Part shown: positions 17,925 through 29,221 of the stretch, piece by piece
How positions within the stretch are numbered: position 1 is the stretch's first letter
Layout: each line of letters begins with the position of its first letter
Assembly (NCBI GenBank): GCA_035630295.1
Contig: DASQKY010000044.1
Coordinates: 1-64,000, forward strand
DNA: 64,000 bases
Direction: 5' to 3'
Source: Acidimicrobiales bacterium
GTDB taxonomy: Bacteria; Actinomycetota; Acidimicrobiia; Acidimicrobiales; Iamiaceae
Program-made: the position numbers and the translations under genes
Notes under the pieces: model-generated
Databases searched by the model: none
What the model was told of the DNA's origin: nothing
What the model saw: only the letters and a program-made list of their open reading frames with translations

Positions 17925-19493
17925 GTGCCCCCCACCTTCGCCGAGCTCGGCGTGCCTGCCGAGCTGACCCACGCCCTCGAACGCCGCGGCATCACCGAGC
18001 CGTTCCCCATCCAGGCTGCCACCCTGCCCGACTCCCTGGCCGGGCGGGACGTGTGTGGCAAGGCCCCGACCGGCTCGGGCAAGACCCTGGCCTTCGGCCT
18101 GCCCCTGGCCGCCCGAGTCAGCAACGCCGCCCCCAAGCGCCCCAAGGCGCTGGTGCTGGTGCCCACCCGGGAGCTGGCCGCCCAGGTCCGTGACGAGCTG
18201 GCCCACCTGCTCGCCCCGGTCCGCCGCACCGTCCACGCCTTCTACGGCGGCGTCGGCTTCGGCCCCCAGCTGGCCGCCCTCCGCAAGGGGGTCGACGTCG
18301 TGGTGGCCTGCCCGGGCCGGCTGGCCGACCTGGTGAACCGGGGCGACGTCCGCCTCGACCGGGTCACCTTCGTGGTCGTCGACGAGGCCGACCGCATGGC
18401 CGACATGGGCTTCCTGCCCGAGGTGAAGCGCCTGCTGGACCAGGTCCACCCCGAACGCCAGACCCTCCTGTTCTCGGCCACCCTCGACGGCGACATCGAC
18501 ACCCTGGTCCGCCGCTACCAGCGCGACCCGGCCCGCCACGGGGTCGAGAAGGACGAGGACGCCCCGGTCAACCGGCACGTGCTGTGGCGGGCCGAGCGCG
18601 ACACCCGGGTGGCGGTCACGGCCGAGGTGGTGGCGGCCCACTGGCCGGCCATCGTCTTCAGCCGGACCAAGCACGGCGCCGACCGCCTGGTCCGCCAGCT
18701 CGGCAAGCTGGGCGTGGCCGCCGAGGCCATCCACGGCAACCGCTCGCAGGGCCAGCGCGAGCGGGCCCTGCGGTCCTTCACCACCGGTCGGGCCCAGGCC
18801 CTGGTGGCCACCGACGTGGCCGCCCGGGGCATCCACGTCGACGGCGTGGCCTGCGTGGTGCACTTCGACGCCCCGCCGGACTCCAAGGACTTCGTCCACC
18901 GCTCCGGCCGCACCGGCCGGGCCGGCGCCGAGGGCCTGGTCGTCACCCTGGCCCCCGCGGCCGACGCCCGGGCGGTGACCAAGATGATGCGCCAGGCCGG
19001 CGTGGACGTCGAGCTGGTCGAGCCCGACGTGGCCACCCTGGGCGAGGCCGCGGTGGCGCAGCGGCGGGCTCCCGAGCCGGCCCCGGCCGAGCGGTCCCGA
19101 GGGTCCCGTGACGGCGACCCGTCGTCCGGGCGCTCCCGCAGCCCCCGCAACCGGGGTGGGCGCGATGACCGCCCCCGCAGCTCGGGGGAGGGGCAGGGCC
19201 GCGACGGCGACCGGGCCGCTCGCCCCGACGGCGGTGGCCCCCGGCGCCGGCCCCGCAGCGGGGGCCGAGGCGGTTCCGAGCAGCTCGGTCTGGACGGGGA
19301 GCGCCGGGGTGGCGGCGGTGGCCGGCCCTCCGGTGGCCGGCCCGGGCCCCGGCCGGCTGGGGCCCGCTCGGGTGGCGGAGGCTCCGGTCGCCCCGGCGGC
19401 TCCTCCGGCGGTCGCTCTGGCGGCGGTCGCTCGGGTGGCGGTCCGTCCGGGGGTGGCCGCTCCGGCGGCGGCTCCCGCTCCGGGCGCCGCTGA
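17925..19493 (+). CDS. DEAD-box ATP-dependent RNA helicase with RGG-like tail
   Basis: A 522-residue RNA helicase. All core motifs are present in order: Q motif (PFPIQ), Walker A APTGSGKT, PTRELA, Walker B VVDEAD, SAT (LFSATLDGD), ATDVAARGIHVDGV and HRSGRTGRAG. The core ends near residue 385. The remainder is a disordered Arg/Gly/Ser-rich tail, with repeats such as GGGRSGGGPSGGGRSGGG at the very end, which would bind RNA non-specifically. The GTG at 17925 is preceded by AGGAG at eight bases. Likely roles are ribosome assembly or mRNA decay, perhaps in cold adaptation. Confidence 0.93.
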   Translation: MPPTFAELGVPAELTHALERRGITEPFPIQAATLPDSLAGRDVCGKAPTGSGKTLAFGLPLAARVSNAAPKRPKALVLVPTRELAAQVRDELAHLLAPVRRTVHAFYGGVGFGPQLAALRKGVDVVVACPGRLADLVNRGDVRLDRVTFVVVDEADRMADMGFLPEVKRLLDQVHPERQTLLFSATLDGDIDTLVRRYQRDPARHGVEKDEDAPVNRHVLWRAERDTRVAVTAEVVAAHWPAIVFSRTKHGADRLVRQLGKLGVAAEAIHGNRSQGQRERALRSFTTGRAQALVATDVAARGIHVDGVACVVHFDAPPDSKDFVHRSGRTGRAGAEGLVVTLAPAADARAVTKMMRQAGVDVELVEPDVATLGEAAVAQRRAPEPAPAERSRGSRDGDPSSGRSRSPRNRGGRDDRPRSSGEGQGRDGDRAARPDGGGPRRRPRSGGRGGSEQLGLDGERRGGGGGRPSGGRPGPRPAGARSGGGGSGRPGGSSGGRSGGGRSGGGPSGGGRSGGGSRSGRR

Positions 19494-19689
19494 CCCCGAC
19501 GCGCCCCATGGTTCGCCCGCGGCGCGGGTGACGGTCGCACCCCCTCGCCCCGGTGACTGCAACAGAGCCGGGACCGAGCGCGACGCCGCGCCGACGAGCG
19601 GGCCGGTGGGGCGCGCCCGGCGCCGGCGGCCCGGGCCATCCGCCGACGGTCTGCGACCGACGGTGGCAGGGCGGCCCGGCCCGCACCAC

Positions 19690-19722
19690 GGGGTGACATC
19701 GGCAGTCACCCCTCACGTCACC
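19690..19722 (+). promoter_or_regulatory. Inverted and direct GTCACC repeats before the GGDEF-EAL gene
   Basis: GGGGTGAC (19690-19697) and GTCACCCC (19705-19712) form a perfect eight-base inverted repeat with a seven-base spacer. A further GTCACC lies at 19717-19722, 12 bases after the previous one. The array is 14 bases before the start codon, a plausible operator or leader hairpin. The rest of the gap after 19493 shows nothing recognisable. Confidence 0.4.
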
Positions 19723-19735
19723 CCCGGTGCGGCCG

Positions 19736-22399
19736 ATGGGCACGGCCATGCAGATCCGCGCCCTCTCACCTGCGCCGGTGGCCTTCCTGGCCGCCGTCGC
19801 GGTGGTGGGCACGGGCTGGGCCCTGCTGCTGCACGAGCCGGGGTCCGGCGCTCTGCGCGCCGGGTTGGGAGTGGTCGCGGTGGTGGCCGCCGGGATCGGC
19901 CTGGCCCACCGCCGTCCGACCCCCCGCCTGGCCTGGGGCCTCCACCTGGGGGCCCTGGCCGCCCTGGTGACGGGCGACGTCCTGAGCTGGTGGCAGCGGG
20001 AGGTGGGCGCCGAACCGTCCCCCGCCGTCCACGACACCCTGTTCGTGCTGGGCGTGGGGGCCCTGGGCCTGGCCCTGCTGGCCCGGACCCCGGAGCCCAC
20101 CGCCGCCCGTGACCCCTTCGGCCCCCTCGACGCCGCCATCTTCAGCGTGGGCGCCGCCCTCCTGACCTGGACCTTCCTGGTCGACCCCCTGCTGGAGGGG
20201 CCCCCGCTGTCCCGGGTCGACCTGGCCTGGGCCTCCTCCCAGCCGGTCATGGCCACCGTGCTGCTGGTGCTCGGCCTCCGGCTCCTGTTCGGCACGGCCA
20301 CCCGCTCCCCGACCGTGGTCCTGGCCCTGGCCGGGGCGGTGGTGCTCCTGGGGGTGGAGAGCGCCCGCCAGATGGTCGAGGTGGACGGCGGCTCGCCCGA
20401 CGCGGTGGCCGTCCAGCTCGGCTTCGTCGCCGCCTACGCCCTCCTCGGCGCGGCCGCCCTCGACCCCAGCGCCCGCGACCGGTTGGCCCCGCCCTCGCCG
20501 GCGGCCCAGCTCCACCGCTGGCGGATCGTCGTCCTGGTCGTCACCGCCCTGGTGCCCCCGGTCATCCTCCTGGCCCAGGTGCTCGGGGCCGCCAACCCCC
20601 AACGCGACGACGTGGTGGCGGCCACCGCGGCCACCGTGGCCGTCTTCGCCCTGGCCCTGGGCCGGCTGTCGCTGCTGGTCGGCTCGGTCCAGACCCGCAC
20701 CGTGCAGGAGGGCGAGGACCGCTTCGAGGCCCTGGTCGAGTACTCGACCGACGTCATCAGCGTGGTCGACAGCGAGGGCATGATCCAGTACGTCAGCCCG
20801 GCCTTCCGCACCGCCCTGGGGCGCGACCCGGAGGGCCACGTGGGCACCGCCCTGCGGCGCATCGCCCACCCCGACGAGGTGGCCACCCTCACCACCCACC
20901 TGTTCCAGGCCGCCTCCCGGCCGCGGCACAGCACGTCCCGGTTCGAGACCCGCCTCATCGCCGCCGACGGCACCATCCGCGAGTTCGAGGTGGTGGCGGC
21001 CAACCTGGTGGGCGACGACGTGGTCGACGGGCTGGCCCTCACCATGCGGGACATCACCGACCGCAAGACCTTGGCCGCCGAGCTGAGCCACCAGGCCTTC
21101 CACGACAGCCTCACCGGCCTGGCCAACCGGGCCCTGTTCGCCGACCGGGTCGACCACGCCCTCCACCGCCGCCGGCGCGAGCCCCAGTGCTCGGTGGCCG
21201 TGCTGTTCGTGGACCTCGACGACTTCAAGGCCGTCAACGACGGCCTGGGCCACGGCGCCGGCGACGCCCTCCTGCGGGCCGTGGGCCAGCGCATCGTGCG
21301 CTGCCTCCGGGCCGGCGACACCGCGGCCCGGCTGGGCGGCGACGAGTTCGCCGTCCTGCTGGAGGACGACACCATCGACGGCCAGTCGACCACCATCGCC
21401 AACCGCATCCTGGACGCCCTGCGGGTGCCGGTGCCGGTGGGTGACATGGAGCTGGGCGTGGTGGCCAGCATCGGCGTGGCCGTGGCCATGGGCGACGCCA
21501 GCACCGTGGGCCTGTTGCGCGACGCCGACATCGCCATGTACGAGGCCAAGCGGGCCGGCAAGGGCCGGGTCTGCGTGTTCGACCCGGCCATGCGGGACTC
21601 GGCCTCGGACCGCCTGGCCCTCCAGACCGACCTGTCGGTGGCCCTGGAGAACGACCAGCTCCGGGTGGTGTACCAGCCCATCGTGGACCTGGTCACCGGC
21701 CTGGTGGGTGGGGCCGAGGCCCTGGTCCGGTGGCGGCACCCCGACCGGGGCGAGATCCCCCCCGACTCCTTCATCCCGGTGGCCGAGCAGACCGGCCTGG
21801 TCGTGCCCATCGGCGAGTGGGTCCTGCACCAGGCCTGCCGCCAGGCCGCGGTCAGCGGGTCGACGGTGGGGGTCAACGTGTCCGGGGTGCAGTTCGCGGC
21901 GCCCGGCTTCCTGGACAGCGTGTCGGTGGCCCTGGCCCAGTCGGGCCTGCCCCCCCGCGGCCTCACCGTGGAGATCACCGAGACCGCCCTCATGGCCGAC
22001 ACCGAGGCCACCGCCCACCTGCTCGACCAGCTCCGGGCCCTGGGGGTGCGCATCGCCATCGACGACTTCGGCACCGGCTACTGCTCCCTGGCCTACCTCC
22101 AGCGCTTCGCCGTCGACGTGGTCAAGATCGACCGGGCCTTCGTGGCCGAGCTGGACGGGGCGTCCAAGGGCGACCGGCTGGCCAAGACCATCCTCCAGAT
22201 GGCCGAGTCGCTGGACGTCACCACGGTGGTGGCCGAGGGCATCGAGACCGAGGAGCAGCTGGTCCGCCTCCAGGAGATGGGGTGCCGCAAGGGCCAGGGG
22301 TTCCTGCTGTCGCGGCCCCTGGAGCTGGAGGAGTACCAGCTCCTCCTGCGCGACCACCTCCCCGAGGTGGGCGAGGGCGCCGCCGTCGCCGCCTCCTGA
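19736..22399 (+). CDS. Membrane-bound GGDEF-EAL c-di-GMP enzyme with PAS domain
   Basis: An 887-residue signalling protein. The first ~320 residues hold about eight or nine hydrophobic helices (a MASE-like sensor). A PAS domain follows (~residues 335-445, around EYSTDVISVVDSEG). The GGDEF domain has intact ARLGGDEF, and the EAL domain has EALVRW, DDFGTGYCSLAYLQ and VKIDRAFV. Both catalytic motifs are intact, so the enzyme could make and degrade c-di-GMP. No RxxD inhibitory site is evident before GGDEF. Start is uncertain: GTG 19727, ATG 19736 and ATG 19748 are in frame and none has a clear ribosome site. Confidence 0.9.
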   Translation: MGTAMQIRALSPAPVAFLAAVAVVGTGWALLLHEPGSGALRAGLGVVAVVAAGIGLAHRRPTPRLAWGLHLGALAALVTGDVLSWWQREVGAEPSPAVHDTLFVLGVGALGLALLARTPEPTAARDPFGPLDAAIFSVGAALLTWTFLVDPLLEGPPLSRVDLAWASSQPVMATVLLVLGLRLLFGTATRSPTVVLALAGAVVLLGVESARQMVEVDGGSPDAVAVQLGFVAAYALLGAAALDPSARDRLAPPSPAAQLHRWRIVVLVVTALVPPVILLAQVLGAANPQRDDVVAATAATVAVFALALGRLSLLVGSVQTRTVQEGEDRFEALVEYSTDVISVVDSEGMIQYVSPAFRTALGRDPEGHVGTALRRIAHPDEVATLTTHLFQAASRPRHSTSRFETRLIAADGTIREFEVVAANLVGDDVVDGLALTMRDITDRKTLAAELSHQAFHDSLTGLANRALFADRVDHALHRRRREPQCSVAVLFVDLDDFKAVNDGLGHGAGDALLRAVGQRIVRCLRAGDTAARLGGDEFAVLLEDDTIDGQSTTIANRILDALRVPVPVGDMELGVVASIGVAVAMGDASTVGLLRDADIAMYEAKRAGKGRVCVFDPAMRDSASDRLALQTDLSVALENDQLRVVYQPIVDLVTGLVGGAEALVRWRHPDRGEIPPDSFIPVAEQTGLVVPIGEWVLHQACRQAAVSGSTVGVNVSGVQFAAPGFLDSVSVALAQSGLPPRGLTVEITETALMADTEATAHLLDQLRALGVRIAIDDFGTGYCSLAYLQRFAVDVVKIDRAFVAELDGASKGDRLAKTILQMAESLDVTTVVAEGIETEEQLVRLQEMGCRKGQGFLLSRPLELEEYQLLLRDHLPEVGEGAAVAAS

Positions 22400-22416
22400 C
22401 CGGCTGCCCCCGGGCC

Positions 22417-22449
22417 CGCTCCCGGCTGGCTCCCAGGTGGCTCCCAGGT
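22417..22449 (+). repeat. Three 11-base tandem repeats upstream of the response regulator
   Basis: GGCTCCCAGGT occurs twice head to tail (22428-22438 and 22439-22449). It is preceded by a related copy, CGCTCCCGGCT (22417-22427, 8 of 11 matching). Eleven-base direct repeats, one per helical turn, are how OmpR/PhoB-family regulators bind. The array ends 20 bases before the regulator gene, so it may be an autoregulatory operator. Confidence 0.5.
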
Positions 22450-22469
22450 TCGGCGGCCAGGATGGGGCC

Positions 22470-23150
22470 ATGGCCGGAGAGCGACTCCTCCTCGCGGACG
22501 ACGACGACAACCTGCGCTCCATGCTGGAGGCCGCCCTCCGGCACCACGGCTACCAGGTCACCGCGGTGGCCTCGGGCCGCGAGGCCCTGGCCGCGGCGGC
22601 CGCCGCCCCGCCCGACCTGGTGGTGCTGGACGTGATGATGCCCGACCTCGACGGCTTCGAGGTGTGCCGCCGCCTGCGGGCCGACGGCAGCCGGGTGCCG
22701 GTGGTGTTCCTCACCGCCCGGGACGCCACCGAGGACAAGGTGCGGGGCCTGACCCTGGGCGGCGACGACTACGTGGTCAAGCCGTTCAGCCTGGACGAGC
22801 TGGTGGCCCGCACCGACGCCGTGCTGCGCCGCACCGGGGCCCAGCGCACCGCCACGGTGCTGCGCTGCGCCGACCTGGCCCTCGACGACGACGCCCACCG
22901 CGTCACCCGGGCCGGGGCCGACGTGGCCCTCTCGCCCACCGAGTACAACCTGCTCCGCTTCCTGCTGGCCAACCAGGGCCGGGTGCTGTCCAAGGCCCAG
23001 ATCCTGGACCACGTGTGGAGCTACGACTTCGGTGGCGACGGCGGCATCGTCGAGACCTACGTCGGCTACCTGCGCAAGAAGCTCGACGGCGAGCCCCGGC
23101 TCATCCACACCATCCGGGGCGTGGGCTACGTGCTGCGCCAGCAGGCCTGA
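22470..23150 (+). CDS. OmpR/PhoB-family response regulator
   Basis: A 226-residue two-component regulator. The receiver domain has the acidic pocket LADDDD, phospho-acceptor D54 in VVLDVMMPDLDG, the T/S switch in FLTARD and the conserved Lys in VKPFSLDEL. The C-terminal winged helix shows LSPTEYNLLRFLL, the recognition region KAQILDHVWSYDFGG and the final GVGYVLRQQ. It resembles actinobacterial TrcR/TcrX-type regulators. The sensor kinase gene follows after 16 bases. Tandem 11-base repeats upstream could be its own binding sites. Confidence 0.95.
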   Translation: MAGERLLLADDDDNLRSMLEAALRHHGYQVTAVASGREALAAAAAAPPDLVVLDVMMPDLDGFEVCRRLRADGSRVPVVFLTARDATEDKVRGLTLGGDDYVVKPFSLDELVARTDAVLRRTGAQRTATVLRCADLALDDDAHRVTRAGADVALSPTEYNLLRFLLANQGRVLSKAQILDHVWSYDFGGDGGIVETYVGYLRKKLDGEPRLIHTIRGVGYVLRQQA

Positions 23151-23166
23151 GGGTGGTGGCGCCCCG

Positions 23167-24597
23167 ATGAGCCTCCGGCTCCGGCTGGGCCTGGGCCTGG
23201 GGCTGGTGGCCGTGGTCCTGGTGGTGGTGGCCGTGGTCGTGGCCCGGACCACCCAGGCCGACCTGGTGGCCCGGGTCGACGAGCAGATCCGCCTGTCGGC
23301 CCGGGCCGCGGTCGAGTTCCGGCCCGGCCGGCCCGGTGGCCCCGCCGGGGGCGGGGGGGTCGAGGACCCGTCGGACCGGCCCGGGCCCTCCACCATCTGG
23401 GTCGGCGTCAGCGACGGCACCCGGGTCGTCACCCTGGCCTCCCCCCGCACCGCCGGCTCCGAGGCCGCGACGCCCCGCATCGACCGTGCCACCCTGGCCG
23501 CCCTGGAGGCCCGCCCCGGCCGCATCCGTACCGTGCCCGGCGACGGGGGGGTGGAGCGCTTCCGGGTGGTGGCCCGGGTCCGGCCCGGTGGCACCACCCT
23601 GGTCGGCGCCCCCCTCGACGACGTCGACGCCGCCGTCCGTCGCCTGGTGGCGGTGGAGGTGGGGGCCACCACCCTGGTGCTGGCCGTGCTGGCGCTGGTG
23701 GCCTTCTGGGTGCTGCGCCTCGGGGTCCGGCCCCTGAAGCGGATGACGGCCACGGCCACCGACATCGCTGCCGGCGACCTCTCCCACCGGGTGCCCGAGG
23801 CCGACCCCCGGACCGAGGCCGGCGAGCTGGGCGTGGCCCTCAACCGCATGCTGGGACGCATCGAGGAGGCCTTCGCCGAGCGCACCGCCTCCGAGGAGCG
23901 GCTGCGCCGGTTCGTGGCCGACGCCTCCCACGAGCTGCGCACCCCCATCACCACCATCCGGGGCTACGCCGAGCTCCACCGCCACGGCGGGCTGGAGGAC
24001 CCCGAGGCCCGGCGGGCGGCCATGGAACGCACCGAGCAGGAGGCGGTCCGCATGGGCGCCCTGGTCGACGACCTGCTGCTGCTGGCCCGCCTGGACCAGG
24101 GCCGCCCGCTGGAGCGGGCCCCGGTCGACCTGGGGGCGGTGGCGGCCGACACCGTGGCCGACGCCACCGTGGCCCACCCCGGCCACACCGTGGCCCTGGA
24201 CAGAGCCCCGGGCCCCCTGGTGGTGGCGGGCGACGACCACCGCCTCCGCCAGGTGGTGGCCAACCTGGTCGGCAACGCCACCCACCACACCCCCGACGGC
24301 ACCACCGTGACCGTGCGCCTGGCCGCCGAGCCGGCTCGCCCGGGCCTCGCCGCCGGGCCCGGGGCCGTGGTGCTGGAGGTGGCCGACGACGGCCCGGGCA
24401 TGGCCCCCGAGGTGGCGGCTCGGGCCTTCGAGCGCTTCGCCCGGGGCGACGTCTCCCGCTCGCGCCGCTCCGGGGGCAGCGGCCTGGGCCTGTCCATCGT
24501 GGCCGCCATCGTCGCCGCCCACGGCGGCACGGTGGCCCTCCGCTCCGCCCCGGGGCAGGGCACCACCGTGGCCGTCCGCCTCCCGGGCGCCGCCTGA
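23167..24597 (+). CDS. Sensor histidine kinase, partner of the upstream regulator
   Basis: A 476-residue kinase. Helix 1 spans ~residues 7-27, an extracytoplasmic sensor ~28-158, helix 2 ~164-185, then HAMP (~186-240). The dimerisation domain has FVADASHELRTPITTIRGY with the phospho-accepting His at residue 255. The ATPase domain has the N box NLVGNATHH, G1 VADDGPGM, and G2 GGSGLGLSIVAAI. The sensor loop is Gly/Pro/Arg-rich with no recognisable ligand domain. The ATG is 16 bases after the regulator stop, so both come from one mRNA. The stimulus is unknown. Confidence 0.95.
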   Translation: MSLRLRLGLGLGLVAVVLVVVAVVVARTTQADLVARVDEQIRLSARAAVEFRPGRPGGPAGGGGVEDPSDRPGPSTIWVGVSDGTRVVTLASPRTAGSEAATPRIDRATLAALEARPGRIRTVPGDGGVERFRVVARVRPGGTTLVGAPLDDVDAAVRRLVAVEVGATTLVLAVLALVAFWVLRLGVRPLKRMTATATDIAAGDLSHRVPEADPRTEAGELGVALNRMLGRIEEAFAERTASEERLRRFVADASHELRTPITTIRGYAELHRHGGLEDPEARRAAMERTEQEAVRMGALVDDLLLLARLDQGRPLERAPVDLGAVAADTVADATVAHPGHTVALDRAPGPLVVAGDDHRLRQVVANLVGNATHHTPDGTTVTVRLAAEPARPGLAAGPGAVVLEVADDGPGMAPEVAARAFERFARGDVSRSRRSGGSGLGLSIVAAIVAAHGGTVALRSAPGQGTTVAVRLPGAA

Positions 24598-24650
24598 CGG
24601 GTCAGGCCGGGCCCTCGTCCTCGCTCCTCGAAGGGTGACGGCAGCCTATC

Positions 24651-24662
24651 GTACAAGTGTTC
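24651..24662. promoter_or_regulatory. Third GTACANNTGTTC motif, in a convergent gap
   Basis: GTACAAGTGTTC here lies in a slightly longer stretch that matches the mycobacterial LexA box at 13 of 16 positions, the best match in the window. It sits in the 81-base gap between two converging genes, where no start codon with coding character follows in either direction. Confidence 0.4.
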
Positions 24663-24678
24663 GTCCGGACAGGAGGGA

Positions 24679-25317
24679 TCAGGCGGCGCGGATGCGGGCC
24701 TCCAGGGCGGGGAGGGGGAGGGCGGCCAGCTCGGCCACCAGGGGGTCGTCGCCGGCTGCCCCTCGGAGGCCGCCGCCGGGGCCGGACAGCAGGTAGCGGC
24801 CCTGGGCGTTGACGACCACGAAGGCGTCGACGGCGGGATCGCCCCCGGCCACCAGGAACCACAGCCCGTCGTCGCCCACCGCCGAGGGGGCCGCCCCGTC
24901 CACCACCAGGGGGGCGCCGTCGGGCAGCCAGCCCTCCTCCTCGACCAGCACCGTGGTGCCCGCCTCGATGCCGGTGCCCCGCACCACCTCGGCCACCTCC
25001 AGGGTCACCAGGCGGGACTCGACCGCCGTCCCCGAGGCCGGGTCGCCGAAGAGCCGCCCCCGCTCGGTGGCCACCACCTCGGCCCGCACCACCACGTCGG
25101 TGGCCGCCACCAGCTCGGCCAGGGTGGCGTGCCGGGGGGCGTCCGAGGCCACCGCCACCGGCGCCGGCTCGGCCCGGGCGCGGGGCCCGGCGGGGCGGTC
25201 GCTGTCGTCCTCGCCGGCCAGCAGGACACCGGCCAGCGCCGCGGCCAGGGCCACCACGGCCAGCGGGACCCCGGCCCGGGACCACCGCCTCGACCGGCCC
25301 GGGGCTGCGCCGGCCAC
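24679..25317 (-). CDS. Membrane-anchored exported protein of the imelysin operon, unknown
   Basis: A 212-residue protein with one N-terminal membrane helix (~residues 16-34, LAVVALAAALAGVLLAG) and no lipobox Cys, so it is anchored or cleaved. The exported part is beta-rich, with the pattern ATLAELVAATDVVVRAEVVATERG followed by VTLEVAEVVRG, seen in many uncharacterised actinobacterial exported proteins. No metal-binding or catalytic motif stands out. The GTG at 25317 is five bases after the stop of the second imelysin gene, making it the last gene of the four-gene operon. A role in iron uptake is inferred from position only. Confidence 0.75.
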   Translation of the reverse strand: MAGAAPGRSRRWSRAGVPLAVVALAAALAGVLLAGEDDSDRPAGPRARAEPAPVAVASDAPRHATLAELVAATDVVVRAEVVATERGRLFGDPASGTAVESRLVTLEVAEVVRGTGIEAGTTVLVEEEGWLPDGAPLVVDGAAPSAVGDDGLWFLVAGGDPAVDAFVVVNAQGRYLLSGPGGGLRGAAGDDPLVAELAALPLPALEARIRAA

Positions 25318-25322
25318 GGCGC

Positions 25323-26434
25323 TCAGGAGTCGCCGTCGGCGTCGCTGAAGCGGATGGTGATGCCGAGCTGGCTGGCCACCTCGGTGGCCAGCAGCACCTT
25401 CAGGGCGGCCACGGCCTCGGCCGCGGTGGCGAGGGCCTCCCGGGCCGCGAAGGAGTCGGCCACCGAGTCGGGCAGGGCGCCCATGGCCGCGGCCGCGGCC
25501 CGGGCCCTGTCCCGGAGGCGGTCGCCGGTGCCGGGGGAGCGCTCGCCCACCAGCTCGGCCAGGCCCCTGTCCTTCCGGGCCGAGCCCTGGACGACGGTGG
25601 CCACGGCCCCCACCACGGCCCGGTGCTGGTCCATGCGGGTGGCGCCGGGGCCGTCCCGCCGGGTGGTGGGGACGTCGTCGAGGGTCTCGGCCGCCACCAG
25701 GTCCCGCAGGCCGGAGTCGTCCACGGCGGTGAGGCCGGCGATCAGTTGGTTGACCAGCGCGTCGATGCTCGTGAGCGGGCCGCCGTCGAGCCCGGCCACG
25801 AACCGGTCGCGGTAGCCGCCGGTCCAGTCGTCCAGGACGGCCGTGGTGGCCCGGGCGGCCAGCCGGCTGGCCGAGGTGGCCATGGTGCAGCGGCGGGCCC
25901 CCGCTGCGGTGAGCAGCTCGTCGGCACCGTCGCCGAAGAGCAGCAGCTCGATGGCGTAGATGCCCCGGAAGGCCGACCCGGTGGTGGCCAGCCCCTCGAC
26001 GTCGACCGGGTCGGTGCCCTCCAGCAGGTCCTCCACCGACGAGGCCCGGGCCGCGAAGCCGACGTCGGCCATGAGGCGGCGATCCATGGCCGGGCCCACC
26101 GCGGTGGCCCGGGTGGCCTGCCACTCGCGGGCCGTCTCGCGCCAGGCGGCCCGGGCCTCGGCCAGGGGGTCGGCCCCGGGGCGGGCGCACAGCCCGGCCA
26201 GGGTCACGCCCAGCGCCTCGAGCCGGTCCACCAGTAGCCGGTAGCCGGGCACGACGATCTCGTCGGCCGCGCTGGCCAGGGCAGCCCGCTGCTCCTCCTC
26301 GGTCACCGACGACGACCCTGGGCCGGGCTCGGTCGACGAGCCGGAGCCGTCGCCCCCGCAGGCCGGGGCCAGCAGGGCCAGGGCCACGAGGGCGGTGAGC
26401 AGGCGGAGGGGGCGGGTCACGGGGGCGGCTCCGG

Positions 26435-26438
<4 letters not shown>
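25323..26438 (-). CDS. Second imelysin-like lipoprotein, metal-site His replaced
   Basis: A 371-residue exported protein of the imelysin family (M75-like, four-helix-bundle halves). Its signal peptide ends in the lipobox LLAPAC. The family's GxHxxE motif appears as GIYAIELLLFG, so the conserved His is Tyr and metal binding may be changed or lost. Several conserved Trp/Arg helices remain (AWRETAREWQATRA). The GTG at 26438 overlaps the stop of the di-haem gene (GTGA); GTG 26420 is an alternative start that still leaves a complete signal peptide. It sits between the di-haem gene and the small exported protein gene in one operon. Confidence 0.85.
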
Positions 26439-27907
<1,469 letters not shown>

Positions 27908-27917
27908 GGTCGGGACC

Positions 27918-29144
<1,227 letters not shown>

Positions 29145-29195
29145 GGGCGGTCCTACCTGAGGGGAGGGCGACAGGGACGGCGTGGACCCGACGTG

Positions 29196-29216
29196 GGTTA
29201 GGGCACCCTAACCTTT
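29196..29216. promoter_or_regulatory. DtxR/IdeR-like iron box over a bidirectional promoter
   Basis: GGTTAGGG-CA-CCCTAACC (29196-29213) is a perfect inverted repeat. TTAGGGCACCCTAACCTTT (29198-29216) matches the iron-box consensus TTAGGTTAGGCTAACCTAA at 13 of 19 positions. Inside it, TAGGGT (minus, 29205-29210) can drive the imelysin operon and TAACCT (plus, 29209-29214) lies 7 bases before the HTTM ATG. The two -10 boxes share one TA. Iron-loaded regulator bound here would silence both sides. Confidence 0.65.
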
Positions 29217-29221
29217 CGCGG

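Noticed and set aside
19494-19735. Possible c-di-GMP riboswitch before the GGDEF-EAL gene
   Set aside because: The conserved GEMM core and its two stems are not present; only the GTCACC inverted and direct repeats stand out.
23964-24656. Minus-strand open frame antisense to the histidine kinase, starting beside the orphan SOS-like box
   Set aside because: Translation is low-complexity Arg/Ala/Ser-rich without any motif, as expected of an antisense shadow.
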